Assembly (NCBI GenBank): GCA_008690995.1
Contig: VRMN01000001.1
Location: 2,356,001-2,420,000, forward strand
Direction of reading: 5' to 3'
DNA: 64,000 bases
DNA from: Porphyridium purpureum
Lineage: Eukaryota > Rhodophyta > Bangiophyceae > Porphyridiales > Porphyridiaceae
The position numbers and the translations under genes were made by a program. Position 1 is the stretch's first letter; each line of letters opens with the position of its first letter. Shown piece after piece: positions 1-9,689 of this stretch. A model generated the notes under the pieces. The model saw only the letters and a list, made by a program, of their open reading frames with translations. It was not told the DNA's origin and did not search any database.

Positions 1-997
1 ATGCCACAAGGGTGACAATCACGTCATAGTCTGACAACGTCGATGATCGCGCGTCCTGATAAGCGATGGAGCCCGCGGTTCGTCCTGCGCGATGGCTTTG
101 TGCATCCATGAGCGCACGACTCACCAAAAACTGCATCATGTTTCCGTACGCATTCTCAAGCTTCTTCGTTCGTCCCAGATCCGCATACAACATGGCACAT
201 TGCACCACATTACGCACATCCAGTTGCAACAACGCGACATTACCACTCTGTCCACCGGACGTATCCCCTAGATGTTCATCCGCGAGCTCGGAGTCCTCGA
301 GAATGGCCGGCAGCCATGGGCCCCTACTGCTGTTAGCACTTTTGATCTGCGCGATGGCGTACCGCCCAATGTCGGTGCGGACTGCTATGACGTGGCTCAC
401 CCATTTGTCAAACATGGCGTCGCACTTTTGCTCAACGAGCGCTTCGATGACGGCCGGGTCTGGAATGAACGCGGCAGTCTCTGCGTCGAGCTCTGTGATG
501 GAGAACACGCCGAGCTCTTCGTGCAATTGCACGCGCAACGCATGCACGCTCTTCAGCGCCATATGGAGTCTGAGCTCCTTTACGTATTCCCGCGCCTCTC
601 CGTAGATGCGCATCATGCGCTTGAGCACCTGGATGAGCCGGACCACTTTGACAATGTTTGCTGAGATTTGCATTTGCGCTTGCAGCTCGTCCTGCTTTGC
701 TGACACGCTGAGCGCGAGCTGCTCGGCTTGCGCCGACGCGGTCAGCAAGCGGTCCTCCATGTCGTGTATATCCTGCCGCGCCCTCAGCAGCTTGCCCACC
801 TCGTGCTCGACCTTTCTGCTGTTGCGCTTAACTGTGCGGACCATCTGCTGTGCCTCGGCCGAGATCTTGGCGTCCAGCAAGTCACGCACGGCGTCTGCCT
901 CGTCATTCTGGTACACTGCGCGAGCCGCCGCCAACACCATCTGGTCCTCGGGCTCTTGCTGCGACGGCAGCCACGACATGCCCGTCGTTCCCGCCAT
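1..997 (-). CDS. SEC15: Exocyst complex component Sec15 (EXOC6-like), N-terminal part
   Basis: Sec15 is a subunit of the exocyst, which tethers secretory vesicles to the plasma membrane. The frame opens at the ATG at 997-995 and stays open for 332 codons to the left edge, so the C-terminal part lies outside the window. Residues ~50-130 are a charged helical, coiled-coil-like stretch (ARQDIHDMEDRLL, then ISANIVKVVRLIQVLKRM). It is followed by the pattern expected for Sec15, in which a helical arm is followed by a region reading WVSHVIAVRTDIGRYAI. I recognise the family from this order of segments rather than from one diagnostic motif. The call is therefore moderate, and another exocyst or CATCHR-type subunit is the main alternative. 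The upstream sense strand is purine rich, and a TCACTGTAC site lies about 90 bp upstream of the ATG. Confidence 0.6.
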   Translation of the reverse strand, partial: MAGTTGMSWLPSQQEPEDQMVLAAARAVYQNDEADAVRDLLDAKISAEAQQMVRTVKRNSRKVEHEVGKLLRARQDIHDMEDRLLTASAQAEQLALSVSAKQDELQAQMQISANIVKVVRLIQVLKRMMRIYGEAREYVKELRLHMALKSVHALRVQLHEELGVFSITELDAETAAFIPDPAVIEALVEQKCDAMFDKWVSHVIAVRTDIGRYAIAQIKSANSSRGPWLPAILEDSELADEHLGDTSGGQSGNVALLQLDVRNVVQCAMLYADLGRTKKLENAYGNMMQFLVSRALMDAQSHRAGRTAGSIAYQDARSSTLSDYDVIVTLVA

Positions 998-1685
998 CCT
1001 TCCACACGCCCACTCTCTCTGCTCCACTCTCCCACGCGCTCCACAATTTCCCCTTCCCTCCCCCCCTCTCAACACCACAACCCCATCACTGTACCCCCTG
1101 TCACTGCCACAGTACCCACAGAACACCCATGTGCGGTTCACCCTGTGATGTCGCATTTCATATCCATCTTCACGCGCCCCCCACCCTCTCCCAAAATTTG
1201 GCGGCTGGTTTTTGGAAGAGGATCGACCTGCTGCCACGAAGCGACTCACGTCACTAGTAAACTGCGCGATCTGTCTATATGGACGTTGTGACAACGTCAA
1301 GATTAAAAAAAATGCGCGCGTTTAAAAAATAAAAAAAGGAAAAAGCAACAGCAACAGCAACAGCAACGAAAATAACTAGGAGAAACAGCGACTGGTGCTA
1401 AGAACCATCCACAAAACCCAAACCGGTTCGCCAAAGCCGACCGAAAGAGGGACAGACTTTGAAATCACGGACCGAAAAACGCCAAGCCGCGCGCGGTTAA
1501 GGGCGATGGGGTTGAGGTGGTGCAACGCGGAGTTTGACGGAGTGAAGAGAAGGGAACGGTGGTGGGGTTTTTGAGAGGGGGGGAAGCACGAAGGCTTCGA
1601 TGGATTGAGCACGACTAAGAGCGCGCTGTGGAATAGGAGTGGTGAGGAGTGGGAGGGAGGCGTTGGGTGGGGTTGCTGGGATGAG
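998..1685. promoter_or_regulatory. Divergent intergenic region between Sec15 and the TPR gene
   Basis: This stretch separates two divergent genes. The Sec15 side (998-1100) is strongly pyrimidine on the plus strand, giving a purine-rich sense leader. The TPR side (1540-1680) is G/A rich on its own sense strand. It contains TCACTGTAC at 1086-1094, A-rich runs at 1303-1340 and a short (AGCAAC)n repeat at 1344-1367. The frame of the TPR gene is open upstream of 1686 to about 1605, but without an ATG. No other gene is seen. Confidence 0.5.
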
Positions 1686-4600
1686 ATGGAGGAGGCTATG
1701 GTGATGCGGAGTGCGGATGGGCATGCGGCCGCGGTGCAAGAGGAGCAAGGCAGCGAGCTGGCCGCAGATGAGTTGGAGTTGTTGGCGCCCGAGGTGTATC
1801 TGGAGCAAATGGAATTGAGCCCGGAAGATGATGACTGGCTCGAGCAGGAGTTTGAGGACAGACAAATGCACAAGCAGCACGCCGCGGCGAATCAGAATGC
1901 GCCGCATGGCGGCGACGTGCCGAGTAGGTACGACCGCTCGTTCATGTTCCAGCGCGAGATCATGAGGCGGTATCGGGAGGACGAGGACGGCGGCTTTTTC
2001 TTCTCCACTCGCTCGTGCACCGAACAGCCGTCGCATACACACCCGCGCGATAAAAAGGCTGAAGCCCGTGTCGCATCTTCTATTGACAATGGAGCAGCTG
2101 AAATACCACACGGACCGAGCAGTTCCCTTGAGGAGGACGTCGCGGCGGCAGCGGCAGCGCTTGAACCCGAGCTTCAATTTCAAGAAGAGCAAGGGTACGC
2201 CTCTTCGGTGTTTCGCCAAACGGCAGCCACCGCATCCATGAACTCTGAAGAGCTCGAGCGAGACGCCGATTCTGTGCTAGAGTCTGTCCTCGCCGCTGGC
2301 AAAATTCCGCACGAATGGACAAGTGTCTACGATAAGCAGATGCGCGCTGCGCTCGTAGGCGCAGCAAAGCGACTCGGCAGGAACGCACAAGTGCATTGGC
2401 ATCTCGGTCTTTTAAATTTGCGTGCGCAGCGGTACCAAGAAGCTCGCGAATCGTTTGAAATCGCGCGCACGATCTTGCTCGAGAAAATCACCGAAATTGA
2501 GGCCGGCAGCAGTGTTCCTCAGATCCAGCGCACGGGCGCGTCAAATGTGTTCCTCGAAGCACAGCGCGCGAGGCCGAAGGCGTTCCGCGGCGCTCCTGGT
2601 GCGGCCAGGGTCGGCAGTAGCAGTGGAGGCGCTCGAACGAATCCTTTACCGGGGATGCGTGGCAGAACACGAACGATGGCCGCCGCCAATGTGCTGGACG
2701 ATCAGACAGACGAGCTGCCCGTCAGATATCGGACCTTATTAGCGCAAATAGACCATCATCTTGCACAAGCTGCGAGCTTCGGAGTGGACATGTCATCGGA
2801 CAAGATCGAACCGCAACGGAATCGGTCGGGTTCATCTGGTAGGATGGCCGCATCGTCACAATCGCAAGGGATACAAGAGCAGGAACGACTTTTGCTGGAC
2901 GCGATGCGCATGGATCCAGATCAGTATGGCATTTGGAACACGCTCGGCCTGCTTCATCTACTCGAGGGCGATCCAGAGTCGGCCAAGATGATTTTCCTGG
3001 AAATTCTCGAATCGCATCCCCACTACTTGGACGCGCTCAACAATCTTGCACTGGCGGAGTTGATCGTCGGGAATCTTACCGAGGCGAATGCCACCGTTCA
3101 GGAAGTGCTGATGCGTGACAGGACACACACTGAGGCGCTGGTGAATTATGGCTGCGTGCTGCTGAAGGCAGACCTAGCGGAGCAGGCAAGGGTGCCATTG
3201 TACGAGGCTTTAAGACAGTGTGCTAGACACATGGTCCCAGTTTTGGCGGCGAACGCGGTGCAGGATGAAGCAGACGGAGAAGCTACTAACTCAGCGAAAG
3301 GTGACAACGCACACGACATTGACTTGACTGACACGTGCGTCACAGATAGGAAGCTTCTGTTTTCCATGGCGCATTTACACACCTGTCGTGCGCTGGCGCA
3401 CGTGCCCCTGTCGGACCTTTTGCGCGGGCATGCTGGTCTATGGTCGGCCTTGGCCACACTTCACACTTCGTTGGGCGAGTGGGATTTAGCCGAGCGGTGT
3501 GCTCTTGCTGCGGAACGATCGGCTCGCAGCCCGCACGAACATATGCGATATGAGGTGCATTTTCTTTCGGTGAAGGCGCGGCGAATGATGATTACCAAGA
3601 CGACGGGCAGCACGACGCTGGCCACTGAGCAACTGCCCTCTCAGCTGAACGATCAAGAGCCGACGACGCTGCACGGTCAATATGGGCAAAGGAACAAGCG
3701 GCGTAGGTGTGAGCAGCACAATGGCGAAGGTCAAGATGAAAGCGAGGATGAGCAAGACTCACGAGCGACGCGCAGCGGAGCATCGTCGGATCGCACCGTG
3801 GACGAAGACGAAGATGATGAGCGTGAGGAGGATTTTGCCGCCCGAAGTGGGTCTGCCAAGGGAGACGAGCAGGACAGAGAAGCGGAACAGCTACATCCCG
3901 CTGGTCCTCTTGCACCTGCGTTTGCATCACCCGAGTTTGATATGCGCCATTTAGAGGCGGTCATTACGCGTCTGCGGTACATTGGACTGACGTCAAAGAG
4001 TTCTTCTGCGTTTGCAACGCTGGGGATGGTGCTCCGTCTTCGGCATGAACTTTGCGGTGACGATTGGGGTGGAAATCGGAGTTTCGGTGCAGAAGCTGCG
4101 GAACGGTTTGTCGAGTCACTGGAGCGTGACCGTTCGAACTTTTCATCATTTGTGCAACTCGCGTTGCTGCAAATCAGCGCGGGAGAGTACCAGTCTGCAT
4201 ACGACATTGCGATCGAGGCAACGAAAGTTAAAAAGACCAGTGTTGCTGCGTGGAATGCCTTTAGCGTGGCGGCGCAACTTCTTGATTCGCCCGATGAAGC
4301 TGAGTACGCCTACCACCAGGCGATGCAACTTTGCAAAAGCAACGCGCTGCGCGTGCACAGTGGTGACGCTTTCTCGAGCGGCGGTGACTCGTCGCCGTAC
4401 ATGAGTGGTGCTATTAGAAGTAGCGGTAGCGCGCTTGAGCAGCGTCCTATTGCACAGGGCCCTGAGGAAGATCTGAATACGATGGCCTGGCTCGCTGTCG
4501 CTGCTCTGTGGAACAACCTCGCCAATCTTTACCGTCAAAAAGGACCAGACCACTACAAGCAGGCGCAAGACGCATACGAGCGTAGCCTACTGGCTGGTGG

Positions 4601-4874
4601 AGAGAGCGCGGTCATGCGCAACAACATGGCTCTGCTTCACATTGCGCGTGGGTACTTGTACTTTGCCGAGCAAGAGCTCACGGCAAGCTTGAAGCTTGAT
4701 CCAACGCTGGATTGTGCGCGAAGTAATTTGCTGAAATTGCGTGCGTACCGCGCCCAGAACTTGGATACAGCAGGCGAAGTGGCGGATGGCGCTGCCACTG
4801 AAGCAGGCGATGGATCCGCTTTCGCTGCGGCTTCGAGCGCCAAAGTCTTGCCACGAGTGCCTAGCGAAAATTGA
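1686..4874 (+). CDS. Large tetratricopeptide-repeat (TPR) protein
   Basis: A 1,062-residue protein from the first in-frame ATG. The frame is open for 27 further codons upstream but only from a TTG. An acidic N-terminus (residues ~20-70) precedes TPR-type helical pairs at ~410-520 (IWNTLGLLHLLEGDPESA, then DALNNLALAELIVGNLTEA), ~585-615 (LWSALATLHTSLGEWDLA), ~818-882 and ~940-1020 (LWNNLANLYRQK). A highly acidic, basic-flanked linker (residues ~690-740) splits the TPR blocks and could be disordered or nuclear. TPR arrays act as protein-binding scaffolds. The repeats are clear, but I cannot assign a specific orthologue; plant NPG/TTC7-like scaffolds are one possibility only. No signal peptide or membrane segment is seen. 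Confidence 0.8.
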   Translation: MEEAMVMRSADGHAAAVQEEQGSELAADELELLAPEVYLEQMELSPEDDDWLEQEFEDRQMHKQHAAANQNAPHGGDVPSRYDRSFMFQREIMRRYREDEDGGFFFSTRSCTEQPSHTHPRDKKAEARVASSIDNGAAEIPHGPSSSLEEDVAAAAAALEPELQFQEEQGYASSVFRQTAATASMNSEELERDADSVLESVLAAGKIPHEWTSVYDKQMRAALVGAAKRLGRNAQVHWHLGLLNLRAQRYQEARESFEIARTILLEKITEIEAGSSVPQIQRTGASNVFLEAQRARPKAFRGAPGAARVGSSSGGARTNPLPGMRGRTRTMAAANVLDDQTDELPVRYRTLLAQIDHHLAQAASFGVDMSSDKIEPQRNRSGSSGRMAASSQSQGIQEQERLLLDAMRMDPDQYGIWNTLGLLHLLEGDPESAKMIFLEILESHPHYLDALNNLALAELIVGNLTEANATVQEVLMRDRTHTEALVNYGCVLLKADLAEQARVPLYEALRQCARHMVPVLAANAVQDEADGEATNSAKGDNAHDIDLTDTCVTDRKLLFSMAHLHTCRALAHVPLSDLLRGHAGLWSALATLHTSLGEWDLAERCALAAERSARSPHEHMRYEVHFLSVKARRMMITKTTGSTTLATEQLPSQLNDQEPTTLHGQYGQRNKRRRCEQHNGEGQDESEDEQDSRATRSGASSDRTVDEDEDDEREEDFAARSGSAKGDEQDREAEQLHPAGPLAPAFASPEFDMRHLEAVITRLRYIGLTSKSSSAFATLGMVLRLRHELCGDDWGGNRSFGAEAAERFVESLERDRSNFSSFVQLALLQISAGEYQSAYDIAIEATKVKKTSVAAWNAFSVAAQLLDSPDEAEYAYHQAMQLCKSNALRVHSGDAFSSGGDSSPYMSGAIRSSGSALEQRPIAQGPEEDLNTMAWLAVAALWNNLANLYRQKGPDHYKQAQDAYERSLLAGGESAVMRNNMALLHIARGYLYFAEQELTASLKLDPTLDCARSNLLKLRAYRAQNLDTAGEVADGAATEAGDGSAFAAASSAKVLPRVPSEN

Positions 4875-5029
4875 AAATGCAAGAGTTCTGATGTGTGTAG
4901 GTAGTAATCGAGGAACAAAGTGTATAAAGAAAGACGTGGATAGATCACGCAGTGACGAGTGTGACAGGAGTAGAGACGTACGCGCGCGCATGTGCGCCCT
5001 CCCTGGCGCCGTGCGGAAGCTAAGCGGCC

Positions 5030-5737
5030 ATGAAGATTATAAATCCGTGCGTCGGGCTCGTGAGCGATGTGGAAGTGCGTGTGTTCCTTGAACAGAAGAA
5101 GGAGGAAGATCGCGCAGATCCCGGCGTCCAGATGATGCCCTCGCGCGCTGCAGAGTTTGCGGACTGTGTCATGGGGCAGCTGTTGCAGGGACCGGCGGGA
5201 ACGCAGACGCTCGAGGATGCTGCAGTTTTCCTGAGGGCGCTGGAGACGCAGCGAGTGCAACTGAGTCCGAAGGAACGGCTGTTTCTTCTCAATATTCGTC
5301 CCAGCAATCTTGTGACGCTTGTCTCCATTGTGCCTGATATTGAAAGCCGCATGGATCAAGATGCGATCACAACACTGCTGCAGACCATCAAGCGCTTGCC
5401 TGAACCACCAGTGCTTTCCGATGACGAGGAAGAAGATGATGACGGGGAAGAACGTGACAGCAACGGATCTGCAGATGAGTTTGGCGAAAGAGAGCATAAT
5501 TCCCAAGGTGTTGACCTGCACAAAGACGTGGAAAGGGAAGAACGCGCGGCGCCTGCATATCAAGGAACTGATCCTGAAAAGACAGTTGAAATGGCCGTAG
5601 AAGACGGGGAGGACGACGACGACAAGAGGGAGAACAGTGATCCGGACAGCGACGATTCTGATGCGCAGGATGGCGCTCTGTTGGCGGTCGATTCTAAGGC
5701 ATTCGACGGCGATGACAAAGCAAACGACAGCAGTTAA
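5030..5737 (+). CDS. RPC9: DNA-directed RNA polymerase III subunit RPC9 (CRCP family)
   Basis: RPC9 pairs with RPC8 to form the stalk of RNA polymerase III, which binds initiation factors and transcribes tRNA and 5S genes in the nucleus. The start MKIINPCVGLVSDVEVRVFL matches the family's N-terminal beta/helix region. Residues ~55-125 contain the HRDC-like helical block, including LSPKERLFLLNIRPSN and a terminal IESRMDQDAITTLLQTI segment. The conserved portion ends near residue 130. The rest (residues ~130-235) is an acidic, Asp/Glu/Ser-rich tail that doubles the usual family length of about 120-150 residues. The ATG has a short leader after the TPR gene, which ends 155 bp upstream on the same strand. 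Confidence 0.85.
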   Translation: MKIINPCVGLVSDVEVRVFLEQKKEEDRADPGVQMMPSRAAEFADCVMGQLLQGPAGTQTLEDAAVFLRALETQRVQLSPKERLFLLNIRPSNLVTLVSIVPDIESRMDQDAITTLLQTIKRLPEPPVLSDDEEEDDDGEERDSNGSADEFGEREHNSQGVDLHKDVEREERAAPAYQGTDPEKTVEMAVEDGEDDDDKRENSDPDSDDSDAQDGALLAVDSKAFDGDDKANDSS

Positions 5738-6342
5738 TGCGCGAAATGTTCATGCTTCCGCGGTGATAGCATGCTGTCTGATGCGGAAATACTGGTGCGA
5801 ACGGCTTGGGTATTGGGGTCAAACACGGTGCCTAATGCGAGTCAAGCGATCTGCTAGGCCAAGTATGTGATGCTCTGTGATATTTGGCGAGGAATTAACA
5901 GTAGCATATCCCTATGTACATTGTACGCATACTTTAGATTTGATCCTGGAGTTTCGCATAATCCAGCGTTAACTATTTAAAGTTGATAGCCAGTGATCTG
6001 AGCGTATATACTGCTATAGCGTTGCGTGGAACCCGACAAGGGTGAGCAGGTCTCTAGCGGTAGCACGCGTACGTCCACTGCCAAGGCAATTTCTGAAACT
6101 GTCATCACATAGATTCGTTCCAATTCATCTTGCCTGCCAATATCCGGCCAGCGCGCTCAGCGCTATGTTTGCTGCGTTGCGAATTCTTCTACATCAGTCT
6201 CCACTAAATACCGCAACACTATCTATTCGCCGACTGCAAACATTGATTAGTCTGAACCCGTGCGACGCCTGTCAAAGCAAAAGCATTCCACAGCAAGAGC
6301 GGCGGCACGCTGCGAAGAAAGGGCTCCTCTGTTTGCGCGACG
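5738..6342. other. Convergent intergenic region
   Basis: This lies between the 3' ends of RPC9 (+) and the methyltransferase-like gene (-). It is AT-richer than its neighbours (for example 5880-6010). It holds only short frames without coding character, and no RNA gene was recognised. Confidence 0.4.
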
Positions 6343-7509
6343 CTACGCTGCCGGACGTGAATCTATTGCTTTGTCTTTCAACGAGTCTCGAAGCGCGTCA
6401 AGAGAGTACACCGTCAACTGCCTGGTGCTCTCAATCACCTCACTGGTCATCTCATTGAAAATGAGCGTCGGTTTCTCAAACTTGAAGGGCGCTCGGCGCA
6501 CATTGATAGTCTTTCTCGAGGGCGACCAGGAGTTGCTTTCTTGAACGTAGTTGTCAAACAAGACCATTTTCACTTCGCATTCGAGAGCATTTTCGAAGAA
6601 GCGCCACACGCGACCATACGCTGCGTGTGCAAGAACATCCCAAGCGATCAGAAGGTCCACTTGCGGCGGAAACGGCTCCTTCCACCACTGTAAATTCATG
6701 TACTTGACCTCGGCCTGTCCAACATCAGCAAGCAAATCAGCGTCGTCGCGCACCTTCTCGAGCTCGCTATCGTGGCTGGATGCACAAATATACTCCAAAC
6801 GATACGTGTGCTTCGCAGCAAGGCGGAGTACGGGTGCCATGTACATGGCTGTCTTGATGCAAGACACGTCCAACACACGTGCCACTTTATACTTGCGCAT
6901 GACGCGGTAAAATTTGCGGCACAGCTTCTCGTTGACGTCCTTCTTACAGTCCGGTCGTTCAAAGGACTCGTCTTCGTCCACTGCTTCCATTTCCTTCAGT
7001 TGCTCGAGAAAGCTACCATCCTGCACGGCTTGAACGTCTTCGACAGCAAAGTTTGAGAACGATGCGGCGTTCTCGCCGCTCATGGCGTTCTCGGCGCCCT
7101 CTCCAAGTTGACTTCGAGACTCGTCAGTACGGCCGAAATGGGTAGAGCCAATCGCGCTCGCAATGTCGGAAGCGCTGGATCCAGCATCCTGGCCATGCGC
7201 GTGCGGCCCCGGCCGCATCACGAGCTCGTCCGACGAGGGATTTGATTCCAAGCGTTTCAGGTTATCCTGCACAACATGCGACATGTCTCGTGACGTGTTT
7301 CCAAAGCCAACGAGCCGCACACCCGCCCGCGTCAGGATCATTGCCAGGCAAAACCCCATCACAAGCGCCCATGGCCGTTGCACCACCGTCGTGCGCAAGA
7401 ACTTGGGGACCTCGTTCCATGCGGGCGTCTCCCAAGCGGTGGGCGACTTGCCCGTATCTAGATGTGACGCGTGCGCGCTCGTTCGGCGCTGCCGGCGTGA
7501 CGCGTGCAT
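6343..7509 (-). CDS. Membrane-anchored class I SAM methyltransferase-like protein
   Basis: A 388-residue protein. The ATG at 7509 is preceded only by a TTG extension. A cytosolic N-terminus of ~45 residues is followed by one membrane span (LVMGFCLAMILTRAGVRLVGF), predicting a type II protein of the secretory pathway. The C-terminal half (residues ~195-370) reads as a Rossmann methyltransferase relative: VARVLDVSCIKTAMYMAPVL in the nucleotide-binding position, EVKYMNLQWWKEPFPPQVDLLIAWDVLAH, then KMVLFDNYVQESNSWSPSRKTINV. This layout resembles algal and plant membrane methyltransferases that have a DxxxSRDxLxH-like core and a downstream N-rich strand. The usual GxGxG loop is replaced by DVSCIK, so SAM binding or catalysis is uncertain and the substrate is unknown. 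Confidence 0.55.
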   Translation of the reverse strand: MHASRRQRRTSAHASHLDTGKSPTAWETPAWNEVPKFLRTTVVQRPWALVMGFCLAMILTRAGVRLVGFGNTSRDMSHVVQDNLKRLESNPSSDELVMRPGPHAHGQDAGSSASDIASAIGSTHFGRTDESRSQLGEGAENAMSGENAASFSNFAVEDVQAVQDGSFLEQLKEMEAVDEDESFERPDCKKDVNEKLCRKFYRVMRKYKVARVLDVSCIKTAMYMAPVLRLAAKHTYRLEYICASSHDSELEKVRDDADLLADVGQAEVKYMNLQWWKEPFPPQVDLLIAWDVLAHAAYGRVWRFFENALECEVKMVLFDNYVQESNSWSPSRKTINVRRAPFKFEKPTLIFNEMTSEVIESTRQLTVYSLDALRDSLKDKAIDSRPAA

Positions 7510-7700
7510 CAAGACGCAGTTGTCCTACACTATTAGCTTGCGGTCTTCAAGTCTGACCGCCTACCATCTATCTTGCGCTTTTATTTCACTGATGAGCATG
7601 TCGCACCTATCGTTCTTGCCCAGGTAAAAAAAACAAACAAAAAAAACGACGTGGCGCGCGGCTCGAGTGTTTCAACTAGCAGAGGCGCTTTCGCGGACAC

Positions 7701-8474
7701 TCACATGAAGTCGTCATAGTCTGTTCCCAGGACGCCGCGGCCACCGGAACCTGGGCCACCGAGTGGATCATCGTCTCGGTCAACCATGATGTGCGTCTTC
7801 TTGGCCGTCTTCTTTTTCTTGCCTTGCGCGGCCGACTTGGCTTTCAACTTTTCATTTGCGAGCACATTGCACGTGCTGGCGAGGTCCTTGACATCGTCCG
7901 CGTCTAGTTCCCCAGTTCCTTCACGTAAAATACTCTTTAGTACGTTCATATACCGCTCCGGCCGCCGCGGATGGTACAACGGCGAAATCTTCTCCACCAG
8001 CAGTTTGACGAATTTCTCGTCGTCCTTGGATGTCTTTAGGGCAATGTTATCTAGCGTCGGCTCATCCGGATCTGCGTCTTCGTCGTCATCGGGCGCTGCG
8101 TCCATGAAGAGGTCTTTGGCGTTCTCCAGGTCGGCCTTCTCGACCATTTCCTGCATGCGCGCACGCCGCTCCGCCACAGATAGACCCTCAAGCTCCTTTT
8201 CCAGTGCATCTGCCTTGTCTCGCGCCTTGCGCGCCTCTTCAGCTTCTCGCAGCTTGATTTTTTCTTCCAGCAACTGCTTTCTGCTCTTGGGTTTACTGCT
8301 CTCGGCTTCGCTCCCATTTACCGCGGACTCGTGTGCCGACGCGGGAGCCGAAGCTGCGGCCGGTGCCGCCACCTCTTCCTCAGATTCTTGGTCTTCCTCA
8401 TCCCAAGTCGCCTTCACAGCGGCCGGCTGAAGCACCGGCTTGACTTCAAAATCGTCGGCTTCCCAATCTGACAT
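7701..8474 (-). CDS. EIF3J: Translation initiation factor eIF3 subunit J
   Basis: eIF3j (Hcr1) is a loosely bound eIF3 subunit that acts on the 40S decoding centre in initiation and ribosome recycling. I start it at the ATG at 8474 (MSDWEADDFEVKP), because family members begin with this acidic W-containing segment. The frame extends 59 codons further upstream to another ATG at 8651, but that part has no family character. The protein has 257 residues. An acidic N-terminus is followed by a long charged helix (KSRKQLLEEKIKLREAEEAR), the dimerising helical core (residues ~140-215, including LYHPRRPERYMNVLKSILRE), and the C-terminal Gly-rich tail ending GTDYDDFM, which is typical of eIF3j. A cluster of GTACAG motifs sits at 8740-8806 upstream. 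Confidence 0.88.
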   Translation of the reverse strand: MSDWEADDFEVKPVLQPAAVKATWDEEDQESEEEVAAPAAASAPASAHESAVNGSEAESSKPKSRKQLLEEKIKLREAEEARKARDKADALEKELEGLSVAERRARMQEMVEKADLENAKDLFMDAAPDDDEDADPDEPTLDNIALKTSKDDEKFVKLLVEKISPLYHPRRPERYMNVLKSILREGTGELDADDVKDLASTCNVLANEKLKAKSAAQGKKKKTAKKTHIMVDRDDDPLGGPGSGGRGVLGTDYDDFM

Positions 8475-9195
8475 GACGATCGCACGGCCACCAGAGAGCC
8501 ACCACCGAAGCCACCACGCACCCACGCCGCGAATATGCCAGAAGTAAGCGTGATGTCCGCTGCCAGAAGTACTCGAGTTCTTTCTGCGAAATCTACCGCC
8601 CCGCCACGCGACAAGTAATGATGACCGCTCGTTGCCACTCACACAATCCATTCAACAAACCTTCTCCCCTTCGCCCGTTTTCCACCCCGCGGGGCGCTTC
8701 GACTCGGCCAACTCGGTGCCAAGGGGTGTTCACTTAGAAGTACAGCTGCGACCTAAAGCCAGTACAGTTTAGGTACAGTGCTGATCTGGAACGAAGAGGT
8801 ACAGTTCTGTAAAGTTGCTCATGTGTGAGGGCCGTCGAAATGTGCACATGTGCAAGGTAAGATAATGGCTCAGTGACGTTGATGGGAAAAAAAAGAGAAA
8901 GAACTGGTCGACACCGCATGACAACACGCTACGCTCGCGCTCACATTGTGTTTGTCGGTAACCCCCACTACCACGTAAGATTCTGTTCCATTCCTTCCGC
9001 TTCAGATTGTTTACGCTGGGCTGTAAAAGAACGCCGGCGTCATGTCCATAGAACGCGCAATTGGTAGATGTGCCAGCATCGGGTCCGCGTCTCGCGCGAT
9101 CCACGTAAGACTAAAGAGCGGGGGGTTACAGTCGCGAGGATTCCGAGCGAGACAAATGAGCGCGTGCGGATGTTGCTCATGGATTTGGTTTCAGC
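8475..9195. promoter_or_regulatory. Upstream region of eIF3j with four GTACAG motifs; start of ORF-poor tract
   Basis: Four GTACAG elements occur within 67 bp, at 8740, 8762, 8773 (GTACAGTGC) and 8799, 270-330 bp upstream of the eIF3j ATG. The rest to 9195 carries no convincing coding frame. An open frame to 8651 (in line with eIF3j) contains GTGAGT shortly after its ATG, which could be a donor site of a 5' leader intron, but no partner acceptor is obvious. Confidence 0.35.
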
Positions 9196-9243
9196 TATAA
9201 AGCACGCCGCCGAGCCCGTCGCCGTCACGCGTTTGTCAATGAG
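9196..9243 (+). promoter_or_regulatory. Core promoter of small-family copy 1: TATA box and GTTT start-site block
   Basis: TATAAA lies at 9196-9201 and GTTTGTCAATGAG begins at 9231, 35 bp downstream. Copies 2 and 3 show the same order and spacing, with GTTTCGACGACAG and GTTTCGACGGCAG. The spacing fits a TATA box with a transcription start about 30-35 bp downstream. Confidence 0.5.
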
Positions 9244-9311
9244 ATTGACGCGGAACACCAGAAAAGCAGAACATCAGAACATGCAAAGCCCGGAAAACAC
9301 AATAACAGAAC

Positions 9312-9689
9312 ATGGAAAGGCTGTCGAGGGAGTGCAAAAGGCAACTGCCACACCAGAAACAACCGTTGCACAATATTGTCGAGTACGCAGTGTGCGGGTC
9401 GCAGTGTCGGTGCGCGCCACTTCTCATCAACTTCGCGTCGTCCGAGCACCTAGAGGGGCATTCTGCGCCGCAAATGAACGACACGCAATCAAGTCCGGAG
9501 AATCACGAATCCAGCCAAGATCCCGCGTCGAGTTCTGACGCACAGGAGCGAATGGGACGCTCTCGGAGCAGAACGAGTCGACCTGACGATTATCGTCCAC
9601 ATAATCACCATCACGCTCCGGCCCGGACATGCTCGAGAAGAAAGTGTACATGCACAAACACGAGGAAACGCAAAGTCTCAAGCCAGTAG
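9312..9689 (+). CDS. Small basic HHAPAR-motif protein, copy 1 of a tandem family
   Basis: A 125-residue unknown protein from the ATG at 9312; a shorter form from the ATG at 9474 would have 71 residues. The C-terminal ~50 residues match two further genes at 11445 and 13268. The shared order is GRSRSRTSRP, then a His-rich block RPHNHHHAPAR, then Cys/Arg residues (TCSRRKCTC), and finally TRKRKVSSQ, which resembles a monopartite nuclear localisation signal. The middle is Ser/Glu/Gln rich. There is no signal peptide, membrane span or known domain. The N-terminal 50 residues are less certain because a second frame overlaps them. The conserved protein block and promoter argue that this is a real gene. 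Function is unknown; nucleic-acid or metal binding could be guessed from the His/Cys/Arg content. Confidence 0.5.
   Translation: MERLSRECKRQLPHQKQPLHNIVEYAVCGSQCRCAPLLINFASSEHLEGHSAPQMNDTQSSPENHESSQDPASSSDAQERMGRSRSRTSRPDDYRPHNHHHAPARTCSRRKCTCTNTRKRKVSSQ

Noticed and set aside
8475-8651. 59-codon N-terminal extension of eIF3j
   Set aside because: eIF3j proteins begin at the acidic SDWE-type segment; the extension is Trp/Arg/Gly-rich and includes a GTGAGT donor-like site.
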